In this document: piece after piece, positions 11,244 to 20,745 of the stretch
Numbering within the stretch: the stretch's first letter is position 1
Layout of the letters: the number at the start of each line of letters is the position of its first letter
DNA from: Marasmius tenuissimus
Taxonomy: Eukaryota > Basidiomycota > Agaricomycetes > Agaricales > Marasmiaceae
NCBI GenBank assembly: GCA_029532415.1
Contig: JAQOTA010000060.1
Span: forward strand, 3,844,001 to 3,908,000
Length of the DNA stretch: 64,000 nt
Direction of reading: 5' to 3'
Made by a program: the position numbers and the translations under genes
The notes under the pieces: model-generated
The model's database searches: none
What the model saw: only the letters and a program-made list of their open reading frames with translations
What the model was told of the DNA's origin: nothing

Positions 11244-12422
11244 TAGTCGAGATTGACGTGCGGTAGATCTTCTGGATTTATTCTTCACAATTTACAATAC
11301 GCGCGGACCCGTGAATGGTCTACTAACTTGCTCTGAGTTTTGTTTATATGACTGTTGACAGTATAGTAACTATTATGAGCATACGCGGCATCCTTTTTTC
11401 CATGGGCTACTTCATTCGGAATAGAGGGATTGACCTTCTACTCTTACTTCTGACAAGCGTGGCGGTATGAAACCATGCGGACGTAGGAAGGACCATAGAC
11501 CTGTGACATGCCCGTCAATGAGCAAGCGTCGATTGACGGACCTGGAGATCTGAGTTTAAATTGGCTGGTGACTTTTCCACTACCATATATAGGTTTGGTC
11601 AAAGTGATCGGACAGCCTATGATCGAAAATAAACGTGGCAAATATTTTCTTCAAGCTTGCTCGTTCGCATCCACCCGCCTTTTCGCACGAATTCCCCCCT
11701 CCAAACTCAGGCAAATGGCTCGGGAGATCAGAAAATCTTTATGTTCACAACATTAAGACGCGAGAACTTGAGTTTTATCTCTCAAAGACAGCGAGAAAGC
11801 GATCGGGACCACGGTAAGCTACTCACACTGCTCAATTATCTTGGGAGGCGGTCAACCAGCTCGTTACAAGTCTTTGTGACTCTCTGTGCTACTTCTGGTC
11901 AGGCCTGGAGGCTCTTACCAAACTGGAGACTGGAATTCAAAGCAATAATGCAGGCAACGCGACACGAAGGAAATACTCGCCACGTTTATTTTCGATCATA
12001 AACTGTCCGATCACTTTGGCCAAACCTATATATGGTAGTGGAAAAGTCACCAGCCAATTCAAACTCAGATCTCCAGGCCCCTCACAACGACGTTTCTTGT
12101 GAGGGGTCGGTTACAGGCCTAGAAGGACCAACTCCGCTCCCCGCTCGAGGTTTGGGGTCAGTCCCATTTCAAGGGGAAATTTGAAACTCACTTGGTAGGT
12201 TGGTCGACCGAATCCATGATTGGTTCGGAAACACGTACTGATGGCACGGGGACGTAACTGCTGTTTTTTTGCTGTAGCTTCTCACCCAGAACTCGATGCC
12301 GGGTATCGGGAATAGGGGTAGTCGCATGGCCCTCCAAGAAAGGAAATCATTTGGGTGGGCCTGATGTCCCGAGCAACAGCAAGTTCTCAGAATCTCGACT
12401 TCCACCATCTTCACCCATTGCA
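11244..12422. other. Intergenic region between kinase copies D and E
   Basis: Holds a large fold-back inverted repeat (listed separately). The remaining sequence up to the start codon of copy E shows no convincing gene or RNA. Confidence 0.5.
11528..12090. repeat. Fold-back element with about 110-bp inverted arms
   Basis: The arm at about 11536-11641 (starting CCTGGAGATCTGAGTTTAAA and running to AAATAAACGTGGC) recurs in reverse complement at about 11980-12085 with only a few mismatches. Weaker similarity continues inward (ATATTTTCTTC against ATATTTCCTTC). The arms enclose about 340 bp without a recognisable product. This is the architecture of a fold-back or MITE-like element, or of a long hairpin transcript. 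Confidence 0.75.
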
Positions 12423-12446
12423 ATGGATCTTGCAACGGCCAATATC
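12423..12446 (+). pseudogene. 5' fragment of TKL kinase copy E (start codon to transposon insertion)
   Basis: ATG at 12423 encodes MDLATANI, then the KDZ element begins at 12447. Joined to 26615 (leaving out one copy of the 8-bp duplication), the frame continues EEAQRVVLEVLNDEHKYRK. That matches the N-terminal helix of copy D (LENAQRVVQGALDDEHKYRK). The fragment and the segment 26607-28109 were therefore one gene, split in exon 1 by the insertion. Confidence 0.9.
12439..12446 (+). repeat. 8-bp target-site duplication, left copy (CCAATATC)
   Basis: CCAATATC directly abuts the left terminal inverted repeat. The same octamer follows the right end at 26607-26614. Eight-bp duplications are typical of hAT, Zisupton and KDZ transposons. 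Confidence 0.9.
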
Positions 12447-12468
12447 TAGTGATGTCAGGGCAGGGCAG
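12447..12468 (+). repeat. Left terminal inverted repeat of the KDZ element
   Basis: Starts TAGTGATGTCAGGGCAGG and is the exact reverse complement of 26585-26606. The start TAGTG fits the YARNG-like termini of the hAT/KDZ-type groups. Confidence 0.9.
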
Positions 12469-13356
12469 GGCAGCCAACCCTGGGGTAGGGCAGGGTTTTC
12501 CAGGGCGAGGGCGACCAAAAATCCATGCCCTCGCCTTCTGCCCTACTGTGCCCTGCCCTGGGGCGGGCTAGGGCTTTGCCCCGGGCAGACCTGCCACTCA
12601 CCTACGTGATTGTAACACTCGCGGGAATGCTGAGTGACGGTAGTAAGTTACTATGGCTGGCTAAAAACAACATAAAACATACCATTTTGCTCCACCAGGA
12701 CTATTCAAGAGTGTATATAGGTATGGTTGAGCACATACCAGCTGTCGAGGGTGGCAAATTAGAGCTACCAAATACGGGCAATGCTCAGAACTGCTGAAAG
12801 ACTACCTTTTTTAATAGAATTCAGCAAGTGTTGGTGGTCTGAGTGCTGTCTACAGTCTCGGCGAGCTACTTGTGTTGGTAGCTCGCTGATCTCTCGGATC
12901 AAGCTGCCCCGGGCGGCTACCCCGGGCGAGGGCAATCCAAAATCAAAACCCTCGCCCTCCGGCGCAGCCCAGGCAGCTACTTTGGCAGCGAGTAAGGTCC
13001 TGATAGGCCCTGTTTGACCACCGTGTGAAATAGGCCTTACAGGGGGGTGCCCCTGGTTACGACGGCCTCATGTATGATCTCTCGTGCCCTCTGGGGCATC
13101 CTTGATAGTTCTAGCATCCTTTTGAGCTACGTGGGCCAGAGGGGGGACAGGTTTTTGGGCGCTGGGCGTGGGTGTAGTGGGTCGTAGTGGGGGCAGGATA
13201 TATTTCTACTAGGTAACAAAATGTAGATAGGTACAGGAGGGCACAATATAACGGTGATGAGTGACGACGGTATGAGCAAGATAGACAGGAGTAACGACAG
13301 TACGAGTAGGAAGGGGGTATGGACGAATAGGCTATCGTCGTATGTACGGCGGGGGT
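12469..13356. other. Left subterminal region of the KDZ element
   Basis: GC-rich, with repeated GGGCAGGG and paired GCGAGGGC/GCCCTCGC motifs at about 12500-12580 and again at 12925-12960, which could form hairpins or bind transposase. No gene is supported here. The lower part lies downstream of the 13357-16859 gene. Confidence 0.6.
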
Positions 13357-16300
13357 CTACTGGTCTTCGCCTTTGGGTTGGTCGGGGTGATGTCCCCAGG
13401 CGTTCCCTTGTGCTCCCTGAGCCCCGTAGCCACTGAAGCCCATTGGCATCTGTGGCGCCATTTGGGCCATGTATTGCCATTGCTGCTCGGGGGGCATCTG
13501 CTGCATCATCTGCTGCATCATCTGCACCATCATCCATGGTGGAGGCTGCATCGCTTGGGGGGCAGGGCCAGCATTCAGGAAAGGGGGTTGAGCTGGGGGA
13601 TTGGCTGGCTGTATTGCTTGGGGGGCGTGAGTAGCATTCCAGAGAGCTTGGGCCGGTGGTGCTGTGGGTACCGTCGGGGGAATGGATGTAGCTGGCTGCA
13701 TTGCTCGGGGGGCGTGAGTAGCGTTCCAGAGAGCTTGAGCTGGTGGTGCTGTGGGTACCATCGGGGGAATGGGTGGCTTGGGGGCTCTTGTAGGCGTTGC
13801 GACCTTAGCATTTTTAGATGGCGTTGGGACGTTGGCCAGCCGAGTCGAAGCAGAGGGGGTGGAGGGGGTAGACACACCAGCTTTGGATGTAGTGGCTTTG
13901 GATTTGGCATCACTGGCGGGCCGTTGGGTAAACATGGTCGTGAAGTCTCCCTGCTCGAATTCGGCTGCAGAGATCGAGGCCGGGGCCATGTTGAGTTGAG
14001 CTGCTAGTGATATGTTAGGATAGTGATATTGGTTGTGAGGATGGTTGCTTACCGCTGTGCTCCTCACCGTTGAAGTGTACGCGTCGTTGGTCTTGGGTGG
14101 GGTCGCCTCGGTTGCTGTGGGGCAGGGTAGCTGGTGCTGGTCTTGCTTTCTTACTGGGCTGGTCTACTTGTGATGTTAACTGCCGTCGCCTTACGGGGAC
14201 GTGGGTTATACTCGGAGTACTCACTGGCCTTCTGGTCTTGACTTTTTACGGCGGCCTTGCGCTTCGTCCCACCTTGTGTTTCATCAGGACTTTGGCGGGG
14301 CAGAGGGGGGGGGGGGGGGGAATTGAGCTTACTCTGAAGAGTTGGGGTCGCCTCTGCGTCTGAGGGCCCATATAGGTCGTGCCCGTCGTTGTTGTTGCTA
14401 TCTTCTGACAGCTCATCCACTTCATCTTCGACGAACTCGGCCGATTTGTACTTGCTCCGCTGGACCTTATTGGCTTGGGACTTAGATCGAGTGTTGCGCG
14501 TCGTTGTGGTGGTCGGGGTTGACGGCGCCGTCTCTGTGGTCGCAGCTGGCAGGACTATGTCGTCCACTTCCTTCTTCATCCTGGGCTTGGTGGCCTTTTT
14601 CGAGGGGCTAGGCTTCTCGTTCGTGGGTTTCGACCCGGACTCCTTCTCTTTGGTGTCCTCGAACACCTTTTTCATCTCTCCCTGCTTGTCGGGGGCGTAG
14701 GTCAAGATGGCTGCCCTTCCCAATGCGAGCTCTAATCGTTTGGGTTAGCGAGATCCAAAGCGACGAGATGCTGATGTTACTACACACCATTTGGGTCCAC
14801 CTTGAGGAAGCGGAGTTGGCACTCGTCGGTTCGGAGGCAGTAGTCAACGACTAGCGCCTGTTGGTCCTTTGGAAGGGCAAGGATACCCTTCTTGCCGATA
14901 TCGCTCTCCCATGGTAGCATGACACCCGGCGGCCAGTTCTGAATGGCGATCCCGGCCTTCAGAAAGTCCGGCTTCATGTTTTTGGCGGGGAAACGGTTGC
15001 CCTTGAATTGGATACCACACTCGGCTAAATTGGGTTGGACGTCAGTGGATGGTACGGATACGGGGTTGCTAGGATTTTACTCACCGGCACAATCAATGAG
15101 GACTGTTCGACAGTCATTCTTGGAGGTCCTCAATTTCTCGACGGGGGCGCCAGTGACAGTGAGGCCATAGCTTTCGGCAGCGGCAATGATCTCGTCGATG
15201 CGAAGTCCTTCGTCGGTACTATCACTGCGGCAGGTATAGGTAGTTAGCGTCAGTTTGATGTGAGTCGTTAATCACAGGCTCACAAGACATGGTTTCGAAT
15301 GCGGCCGAGGAGCCTGTCCCTGGTCATGTTCAGTTTATTTTTGATGAACTGGGTGCGGGTAGTAAGTTTAGTTACTCGGAGTTCATGATGTAACACTTAC
15401 TCCTTCACATTCACCCTCCTCGAATATGTAGCATAACGACTGATCCTCTTGGATCATTTCGCCCACTGCGACGGCGAATACATGGAACAGCGAGCGGTTT
15501 CGTGCCTGTCGTCCCTGTGGATGGGGGTGTTAGTTACCGAGGACGTGGAGGGTTGAGAGGGCTTACTAAGGACGCGAGGGCCTTAACGAGGTTGTCGAAC
15601 TCTCGTCGCCGTGCCCCTTTGGTCGTTGTGGTGCCTTGCTCCTCAGTCTCCTCGAAAAGCTCATCAGCTTGCTCCGTGCCGTGGTGGTCCTTGAAGCGGG
15701 CCCACGCCTCTTTGACTTGCTCTGGGGTAGCAGGGGGATGCGTATCGAAGTCGTACTTGAGGGTCTCGTGGTCGTCGAGTCTTCCCATCTCCAGTAGTAG
15801 ATACTTCTCAATCTTGATATACTTCTCGTAGCTGTTCCAGGAGTTTCCTCCACGCGAGCGATGACTCGATCTTGCGATGTATCGGGCATATACCAGTTTT
15901 GGCGCGACGCCAATGTCAGCGGCAATCTTCCCGATGATTTGGTCCATCTCGTCAAAGCCCATCTCCATCCTGTCGCTGTCGTCCTTCGAGTACCGGCCTG
16001 TGGATTTCGGCGTACTGCTCGGCGTTGCCGTATCTTGCGGGGCTGTGGATCCAGAGACTGGTGGGGGGGCACGGGGCTCTTCTGCTGGCAGAATCTGCGG
16101 ATCCTGCTGGTTGAGCTGCTCAGCATTGCTCGCGGGGTTGAGTTGCGGCTTCGATGGCATTGGGGATGCTCCAGCATTGGCTTGGGATTGAGAGGGGGTG
16201 GCGGCCGATGCTGTCATCACGGTAGGTGCAGCAGTAGGGTCGGATGTATGCTGTGGTGCGGCTGGCGGAGATGTAGCGAAGGATGGGGGAGGATTAGAAA

Positions 16301-16859
16301 ATGAAGGGTGGTTAGATGTGTGTGGGGGACGGAAGATAGGGTAGGGGGCCGTCGGGTACTGCGGGTTGGGGTTCGTGTACGGGACGTTGTAAGGGGGAGG
16401 GCCTGCCTGGGGGTGTGGGGATGGTGAGTGCGAGTAGGTGTGCGTTGGCGCACCAGCGGAGGCAGGGTGGTTCGGGGGCGGCCAGAGGGAATGGGAATTT
16501 GATGGTTGTGCGAAGGCCATTTGCGGGGCAGCAGGGTGCTGTGGTGCAATCTGCTGATGTGCTGGTAGAGCCGGACCCCGCATCATCCAGCGTTCTTGAT
16601 TGAGCGAAGACCCGTTTTCAGCCTCACGCTTGATCTGGGGTGTTGGCTGACCGGAGGCGTTGTTCGAGGAGGCTGCATCAGTGTGGCTCCCTACTGATGC
16701 ATCAAGAAAGGACTCGGGGATATTCGCTGTTTCCTCCGAGGTAAGAAACCCGGTGCTGTCGTACATGTCGTCCTGTAAAACCATGTTAGAGATACCCTCA
16801 ATGGGCAGGGGCTCACGTACCTCTCCGTCGTGTTCTTTGGGTTTGCGATTTAGGTGCAT
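13357..16859 (-). CDS. KDZ-element payload gene 1: large Pro/Gln-rich protein with a conserved core
   Basis: Multi-exon minus-strand gene. Exon 1 is 16821-16859 (MHLNRKPKEHDGE), exon 2 is 15567-16772, and further exons follow down to the stop at 13357. The N-terminal third is Pro/Ser/Gln-rich and disordered. A core follows with DQIIGKIAADIGVAPKLVY and RGGNSWNSYEKYI, an exon HVFAVAVGEMIQED, and a C-terminal module KAGIAIQNWPPGVMLPW...KKGILALPK. That core resembles a family I recall from many mushroom genomes (motifs like F-NWP--VP-PGE---KGI). The C-terminus has a twice-repeated PTAPPAQALWNATHAP block and a Met/Gln-rich end. Exact splicing in 13.9-14.3 kb, around a run of about 14 G/C, is uncertain. 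Function unknown; its place inside the transposon suggests an accessory mobility role. Confidence 0.7.
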
Positions 16860-17857
16860 GGTGGTCTGTTCGAAGGCTCAGTGAGAATCCTCAACGCTAC
16901 CAATTTGACATACCAAGAATTGGAAAGAAAACTAAAATTGCTTGGGTAGACGGAGTCAACGTGATTGGACACGTCGGCGGGCAGTAAAACGCGTTTGCAA
17001 GGGGGCTGAGTCAACGACGGTCAAGATCTTCTCTAGGCAGAGGTCACCAGGGCCAATAGGGCTTGGAGGGGCTGTTGAGCTTGGATATCGGTAGGGCTTT
17101 GCAGGTAACGGGGGATCGAGAGAGAGGGTCGAATGGGGGCGAGGGCAGAGGGAATTTGAAGCCCTTGGGCTTTTAAGGCAAAAGAAAAGGAAAAAAAGCG
17201 TGCCCTGGCGCTGAACCGATTCGAACACATTATTGACCTGGGCTGTCGGGGCAACGGGCTTCTGACTTCTTGCACTAAAAGGACTTCCAAATTAGCGCGG
17301 AACGTGTAATGATGTCAAGTAGACATACTTGCAACCAAACCGTGGTGAGCTCTTGAGCTTCAGATGCCTCATCTGAGCACAGAGGTAGAAGGAGCGAATG
17401 AGTGAGCGCGAAGGAGGTCGTGGTAGAAGTTAAGACAGCAAAATGGTGAGCTCCAGGTACGTGTTGGCAAATGCTGTGCACACATGTTTGACATACCAAA
17501 TCGGGATTTAATTTGTTCGGCGAATTGACTTGTCGCAAATTTCGGTGGCTAGATGAACGAAGAAAGGTTAGAATAGAAAGCCAAACTGTATATCAAGGGT
17601 ATGTTAGTAAAGCCTTGGAAAGAGAGAAACGACCAAGTCGAAGAAAAATTATCTTGCAAGGGGCGATATAATTGACGGCAGTACCTGAAATCGAACTGGA
17701 GACCTCTTAATTCCCGTAAATATCAATATGACCCCAAGCCGTAACTGGGGCCATACCGTTTGGCCATTCTACCGTGTAGTAGAGTCGTTTACACCAGACT
17801 ATACCTGAGTATTTCTCAACTCCCACTTGAATGAAAACGGGACACATTCTGCATAGC
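16860..17857. other. Spacer between payload gene 1 and the solo LTR
   Basis: Several short minus-strand frames are present but none has a recognisable domain. A tRNA-like block at about 17670-17772 is listed separately. The first few hundred bases are probably the promoter of payload gene 1. Confidence 0.4.
17670..17772 (-). ncRNA. Degenerate tRNA-like sequence with A- and B-box motifs
   Basis: On the minus strand a possible 7-bp acceptor pair ACGGTAG/CTGCCGT (one G-U) encloses a box-A-like TGGCCAAACGG and a box-B-like AGTTCGATTTC. A CCCAG/TTGGG stem carries loop TTACGGC (anticodon would be ACG). The T-arm does not pair well, position 26 is missing and the variable region is too long. This is more likely a decayed tRNA or tRNA-derived repeat than a working tRNA-Arg. 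Confidence 0.25.
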
Positions 17858-18572
17858 TGTTAGGATCGTGCGGATATGACAGCCCGGATGGAGGTCCGAG
17901 CGGAAGAGACGAAAGCCGACGTGCCGGAATGGACTAGTCAGAGCTGGAGAGATTCCGACGACCGGAAGGCCAAACGGATGGCTGGACAATAGTCGAAGGT
18001 TTCGCCAACGACACCGTTGAGTTGAGTTGTCCTTGACCGGAAGGAAAGGAAGATAAAGATGAAGAGGAGATAGAGATTAAGAGACGGAATGAGACGAATG
18101 AGATAAACGGAAACCAAGTTGATTTTAATTCTGAGGAATACAAGTCGTAAAGTATCTAGCTTATATATGTATCGATCTCCGAGACCTCCGAAGGGGTTCT
18201 GGAGATCGTAGTACCGATAGTGAGTCAAGAGCGGGAGAGGAAGTATGTACAGTACGGAATCCGAGACGGAGGGTGAAGTCCCGGAGTCGGAGATGAATCG
18301 GATATGAAGTGTCAGAATGGAATGTACGGGATGAGTCATGACAGAATGGAAAGCGGAATGTCGGAATGTAGAGTAAACGTACTACTCGGAAATGAATCGG
18401 TGTATATGTATCTCCGATCCGTGAGTACCGGGAACACGACGTCGGAATCCGAAGACATGTTCCGGAAAGGATCGTGAAGGAAGAGAAAACATAAAGTAGA
18501 TTCCGAGTATCGGAATCTCTGGAAGGTGAGTGGAAAGCCTTCGGAAACCCCGGAACCGGCATGGATGTAACA
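17858..18572. mobile_element. Solo LTR (715 bp) with 5-bp duplication ATAGC
   Basis: Begins TGTTA and ends TAACA, the TG...CA inverted ends of retrotransposon LTRs. It is flanked on both sides by ATAGC (17853-17857 and 18573-18577). No internal retrotransposon coding sequence is nearby, so this is a solo LTR left by recombination. The plus strand is strikingly purine-rich, with many CGGAA/TCCG motifs. Open frames on the minus strand (17934-18583) are a by-product of this composition. Confidence 0.88.
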
Positions 18573-18606
18573 ATAGCAATCACAATATTCAGAGTACAGG
18601 TATTAT

Positions 18607-19364
18607 CTATTGGTAGGAGAGGCTCCAGTGCTCCTCTCCAGCCCTTCTCTCTCTCTCAGCCTGCTTCTTCCTCTCTTCCTTCTCTTCCCAAATCCTGAAC
18701 TCCTCGTTAGATTCCCGCAAGAACTTCTCACACGCCTCGTCCCACGGCAACGACTCCAAGGGTTCAACCGAAACTTTCTTCGGTTGTAGGAGTTGAGCAT
18801 ATTCGGGTTCCTTCCATCGAGTGTACCGGCTTTTTTCGAGGGCGGAGCGGAATTGTTCCTCCCAGGAAATGCTGTGGTCCAATGCTGGTTGAAGCCCTTT
18901 GTTGGCTAAGTGCAAATGCATCGTACTCTCCATCATGACGTGAGTGATAATCTCCTGAAACATGATGAGTACCAATCGCGCTGGAGGAGGCATGCAATCT
19001 ATACGGACCTTGCACTCGTCGCGCTTCTTGCGGCCTGTGTTCAGGCGCTCCCATTCCTCCTCCCCCCATTCCCCCAACCAATTTTCCACAACCATTCTGG
19101 CGAATCTTTCACGATGAACTTCACGAGCGTCATCTTCATCAATTTCACGTAGTTGGATCGTCAAGAGAGCAAAGACTGGCCCGAGTGCGTGAACATAGTC
19201 GGAGTAGGACGCGTCGTACGGAGATAGACCCACGCGGATATCATGAACCCGTGGGTTACCTGGGTCCAAAACGAGATCTGTGACATACGGCGGGATCAGT
19301 TGACAGATAAGATATAGGTACTAAACATAGCCATCGCACTGGGAGACTTACCGGTCTCATTCAT
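18607..19364 (-). CDS. KDZ-element payload gene 2: hypothetical 227-aa protein
   Basis: Two exons: 19352-19364 (MNET) and 18607-19277, joined across a GT-AG intron to read MNETDLVLDPGNPRVHDIRV. The protein has a mixed N-terminal part (YSDYVHALGPVFALLTIQL), a Trp/Glu-rich middle (NWLGEWGEEEWERL) and a highly charged C-terminus (IWEEKEERKKQAERERRAGE) that is likely helical or coiled-coil. No known domain is recognised. It is divergent from payload gene 3 across about 430 bp, which may serve as a shared promoter. The gene sits 34 bp beyond the LTR, so its 3' untranslated region is probably altered by that insertion. Confidence 0.65.
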
Positions 19365-19795
19365 CTTGACGATTTTTTTCGACGATCAACTTGGCAGGAT
19401 ATCAGAGTTTGGTGTCTTTCTTCGTTTAGGCTGCTTTGTGTACCAGAAGATTAGGCTTTGAACCTTATTTCAGAAGAACTGTACAGTTTGGCCAGCTTTG
19501 GGCTCCCTCGGAGTTGCGGAGCGCTTTTCCCGATCAGGCACTATCAATGCCTGGGCGGGGCGGGTACTCAAGAATACCGGTGCCGTTCAGAAAGCTGGGA
19601 AAACAACATATCTTATCATATCTCGAGCCACGTTCATGGACTCACCTCAGAACTTCGCGTGCATAACCTCCGATACTCATGAATGATGCTGGCAACTTTT
19701 ATCCGCGAACCCTCCAGTCATTCAGCTCATCGAGAAAATGATGACATTGAGGAACCCGAAATCCAGTTGCGTTCATACTTTTGCCCTCTACCAAC
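19365..19795. promoter_or_regulatory. Putative divergent promoter between payload genes 2 and 3
   Basis: The 431-bp space separates two divergently transcribed genes. No specific operator or TATA-like box stands out. The short open frames inside have no recognisable features. Confidence 0.35.
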
Positions 19796-20614
19796 ATGGT
19801 ACGTCCTAAGAAGTATCGCACACAGCAAGAGCGTCGGGCGGCCAATAGCGCCAGTGCTCATAGATATCGAGATAGGTCTTTCACCTACTTTCTCTTGCTA
19901 GATTATCCTCATAGAACTCATTACATTGGGTAGGAATCGTGAAGGACTCAAGGCACGGCGCCAGGAAAAGGCAATGATGGCCAAAGCACAAAGGTATATT
20001 GTCTTCCCCACATTCTTATTCCGTTGGTATTGGCTCAAGATTACTACTAGGACTGATAAGCTCAAGGAGGAGCGTGCAAAAGAACAGAGGGAGGAGCGTA
20101 GGAAGCGGGAAAAGGAGGCACAGAGTCAGGAGAGGTGTGTCAGCTGGCTCTAGGGTTTATCCCCTACAATCTCACATTGCTTGTACACTCCAGGCTTCAT
20201 GCTAAGGCGGCGGAGGAACGTTTGCAAACAATCGCTCATGAAGCTTTACGGGACGCCGAGGTGGTTCTCCAAGACTACAACGAGTATGTTGGGGATCGCC
20301 GGGAATACGTTGATACTCTTTACCGTGACTACATCACCCCGGGATGTGATGATGCCCCCAAGGCTCCGGAATTTTTCACGCAGTTGATCAGGCCTTTGGA
20401 GATTATGGATACAGAGCTCCGACAGCTCATGAATCGCGTATACCGAAGGTGCGGGGTTGTGAACGAATGGTCACGCATTAAGGAGATACAGTATGAGGTT
20501 CGGCAAACAGTACTGTGGGTCAATGACATGGAGTGCTCCGCAATGTTGGGCTTGTCGGAGCTCATAAGGGCTTATGAAAGAAAGGAACTTGACTTCATGA
20601 GAGGCTTGTTGTAA
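19796..20614 (+). CDS. KDZ-element payload gene 3: basic N-terminal, coiled-coil protein
   Basis: ATG at 19796 gives MVRPKKYRTQQERRAANSAS, a basic N-terminus resembling a DNA-binding basic region. Three introns are inferred. The first ends TTGGGTAG before GAATCGTG, giving RYRDRNREGLKARRQEK. The next exon is Lys/Glu/Arg-rich (KLKEERAKEQREERRKREKE). The last exon (20195-20614) encodes a helical domain: HEALRDAEVVLQDYNEYVG, PEFFTQLIRPLEIMD, ending FMRGLL. Proteins starting with a similar RPK-Y-T-EERRAAN signature are common in agaricomycetes, and I connect them with mobile elements only by inference. It ends 132 bp from the stop of the convergent transposase gene. Confidence 0.65.
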
Positions 20615-20745
20615 TACCTGGATACATGGGGCCAGGGGTATAGGTCACGTAGATAGCAGACTAGCATACTTTGAATTCACGAGTCATCTTTCTCGAGAAC
20701 GGATTCAGTGCGAAGTGGCTAACCAGCATCATATATAATCTACAG

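Noticed and set aside
12456..12600. GGGCAGG repeats that might look like a CRISPR or microsatellite
   Set aside because: They are the terminal and subterminal repeats of the KDZ element; spacing is irregular and there are no spacers.
13342..14007. 221-aa plus-strand frame rich in Gly/His/Leu
   Set aside because: It is the antisense shadow of the Pro/Gln-rich C-terminus of payload gene 1.
17670..17772. A functional tRNA-Arg(ACG)
   Set aside because: T-arm mispaired, position 26 absent and variable region too long; kept only as a low-confidence tRNA-like sequence.
17934..18583. Overlapping minus-strand frames of 69-140 aa
   Set aside because: They lie within the solo LTR and come from its purine/pyrimidine strand bias.
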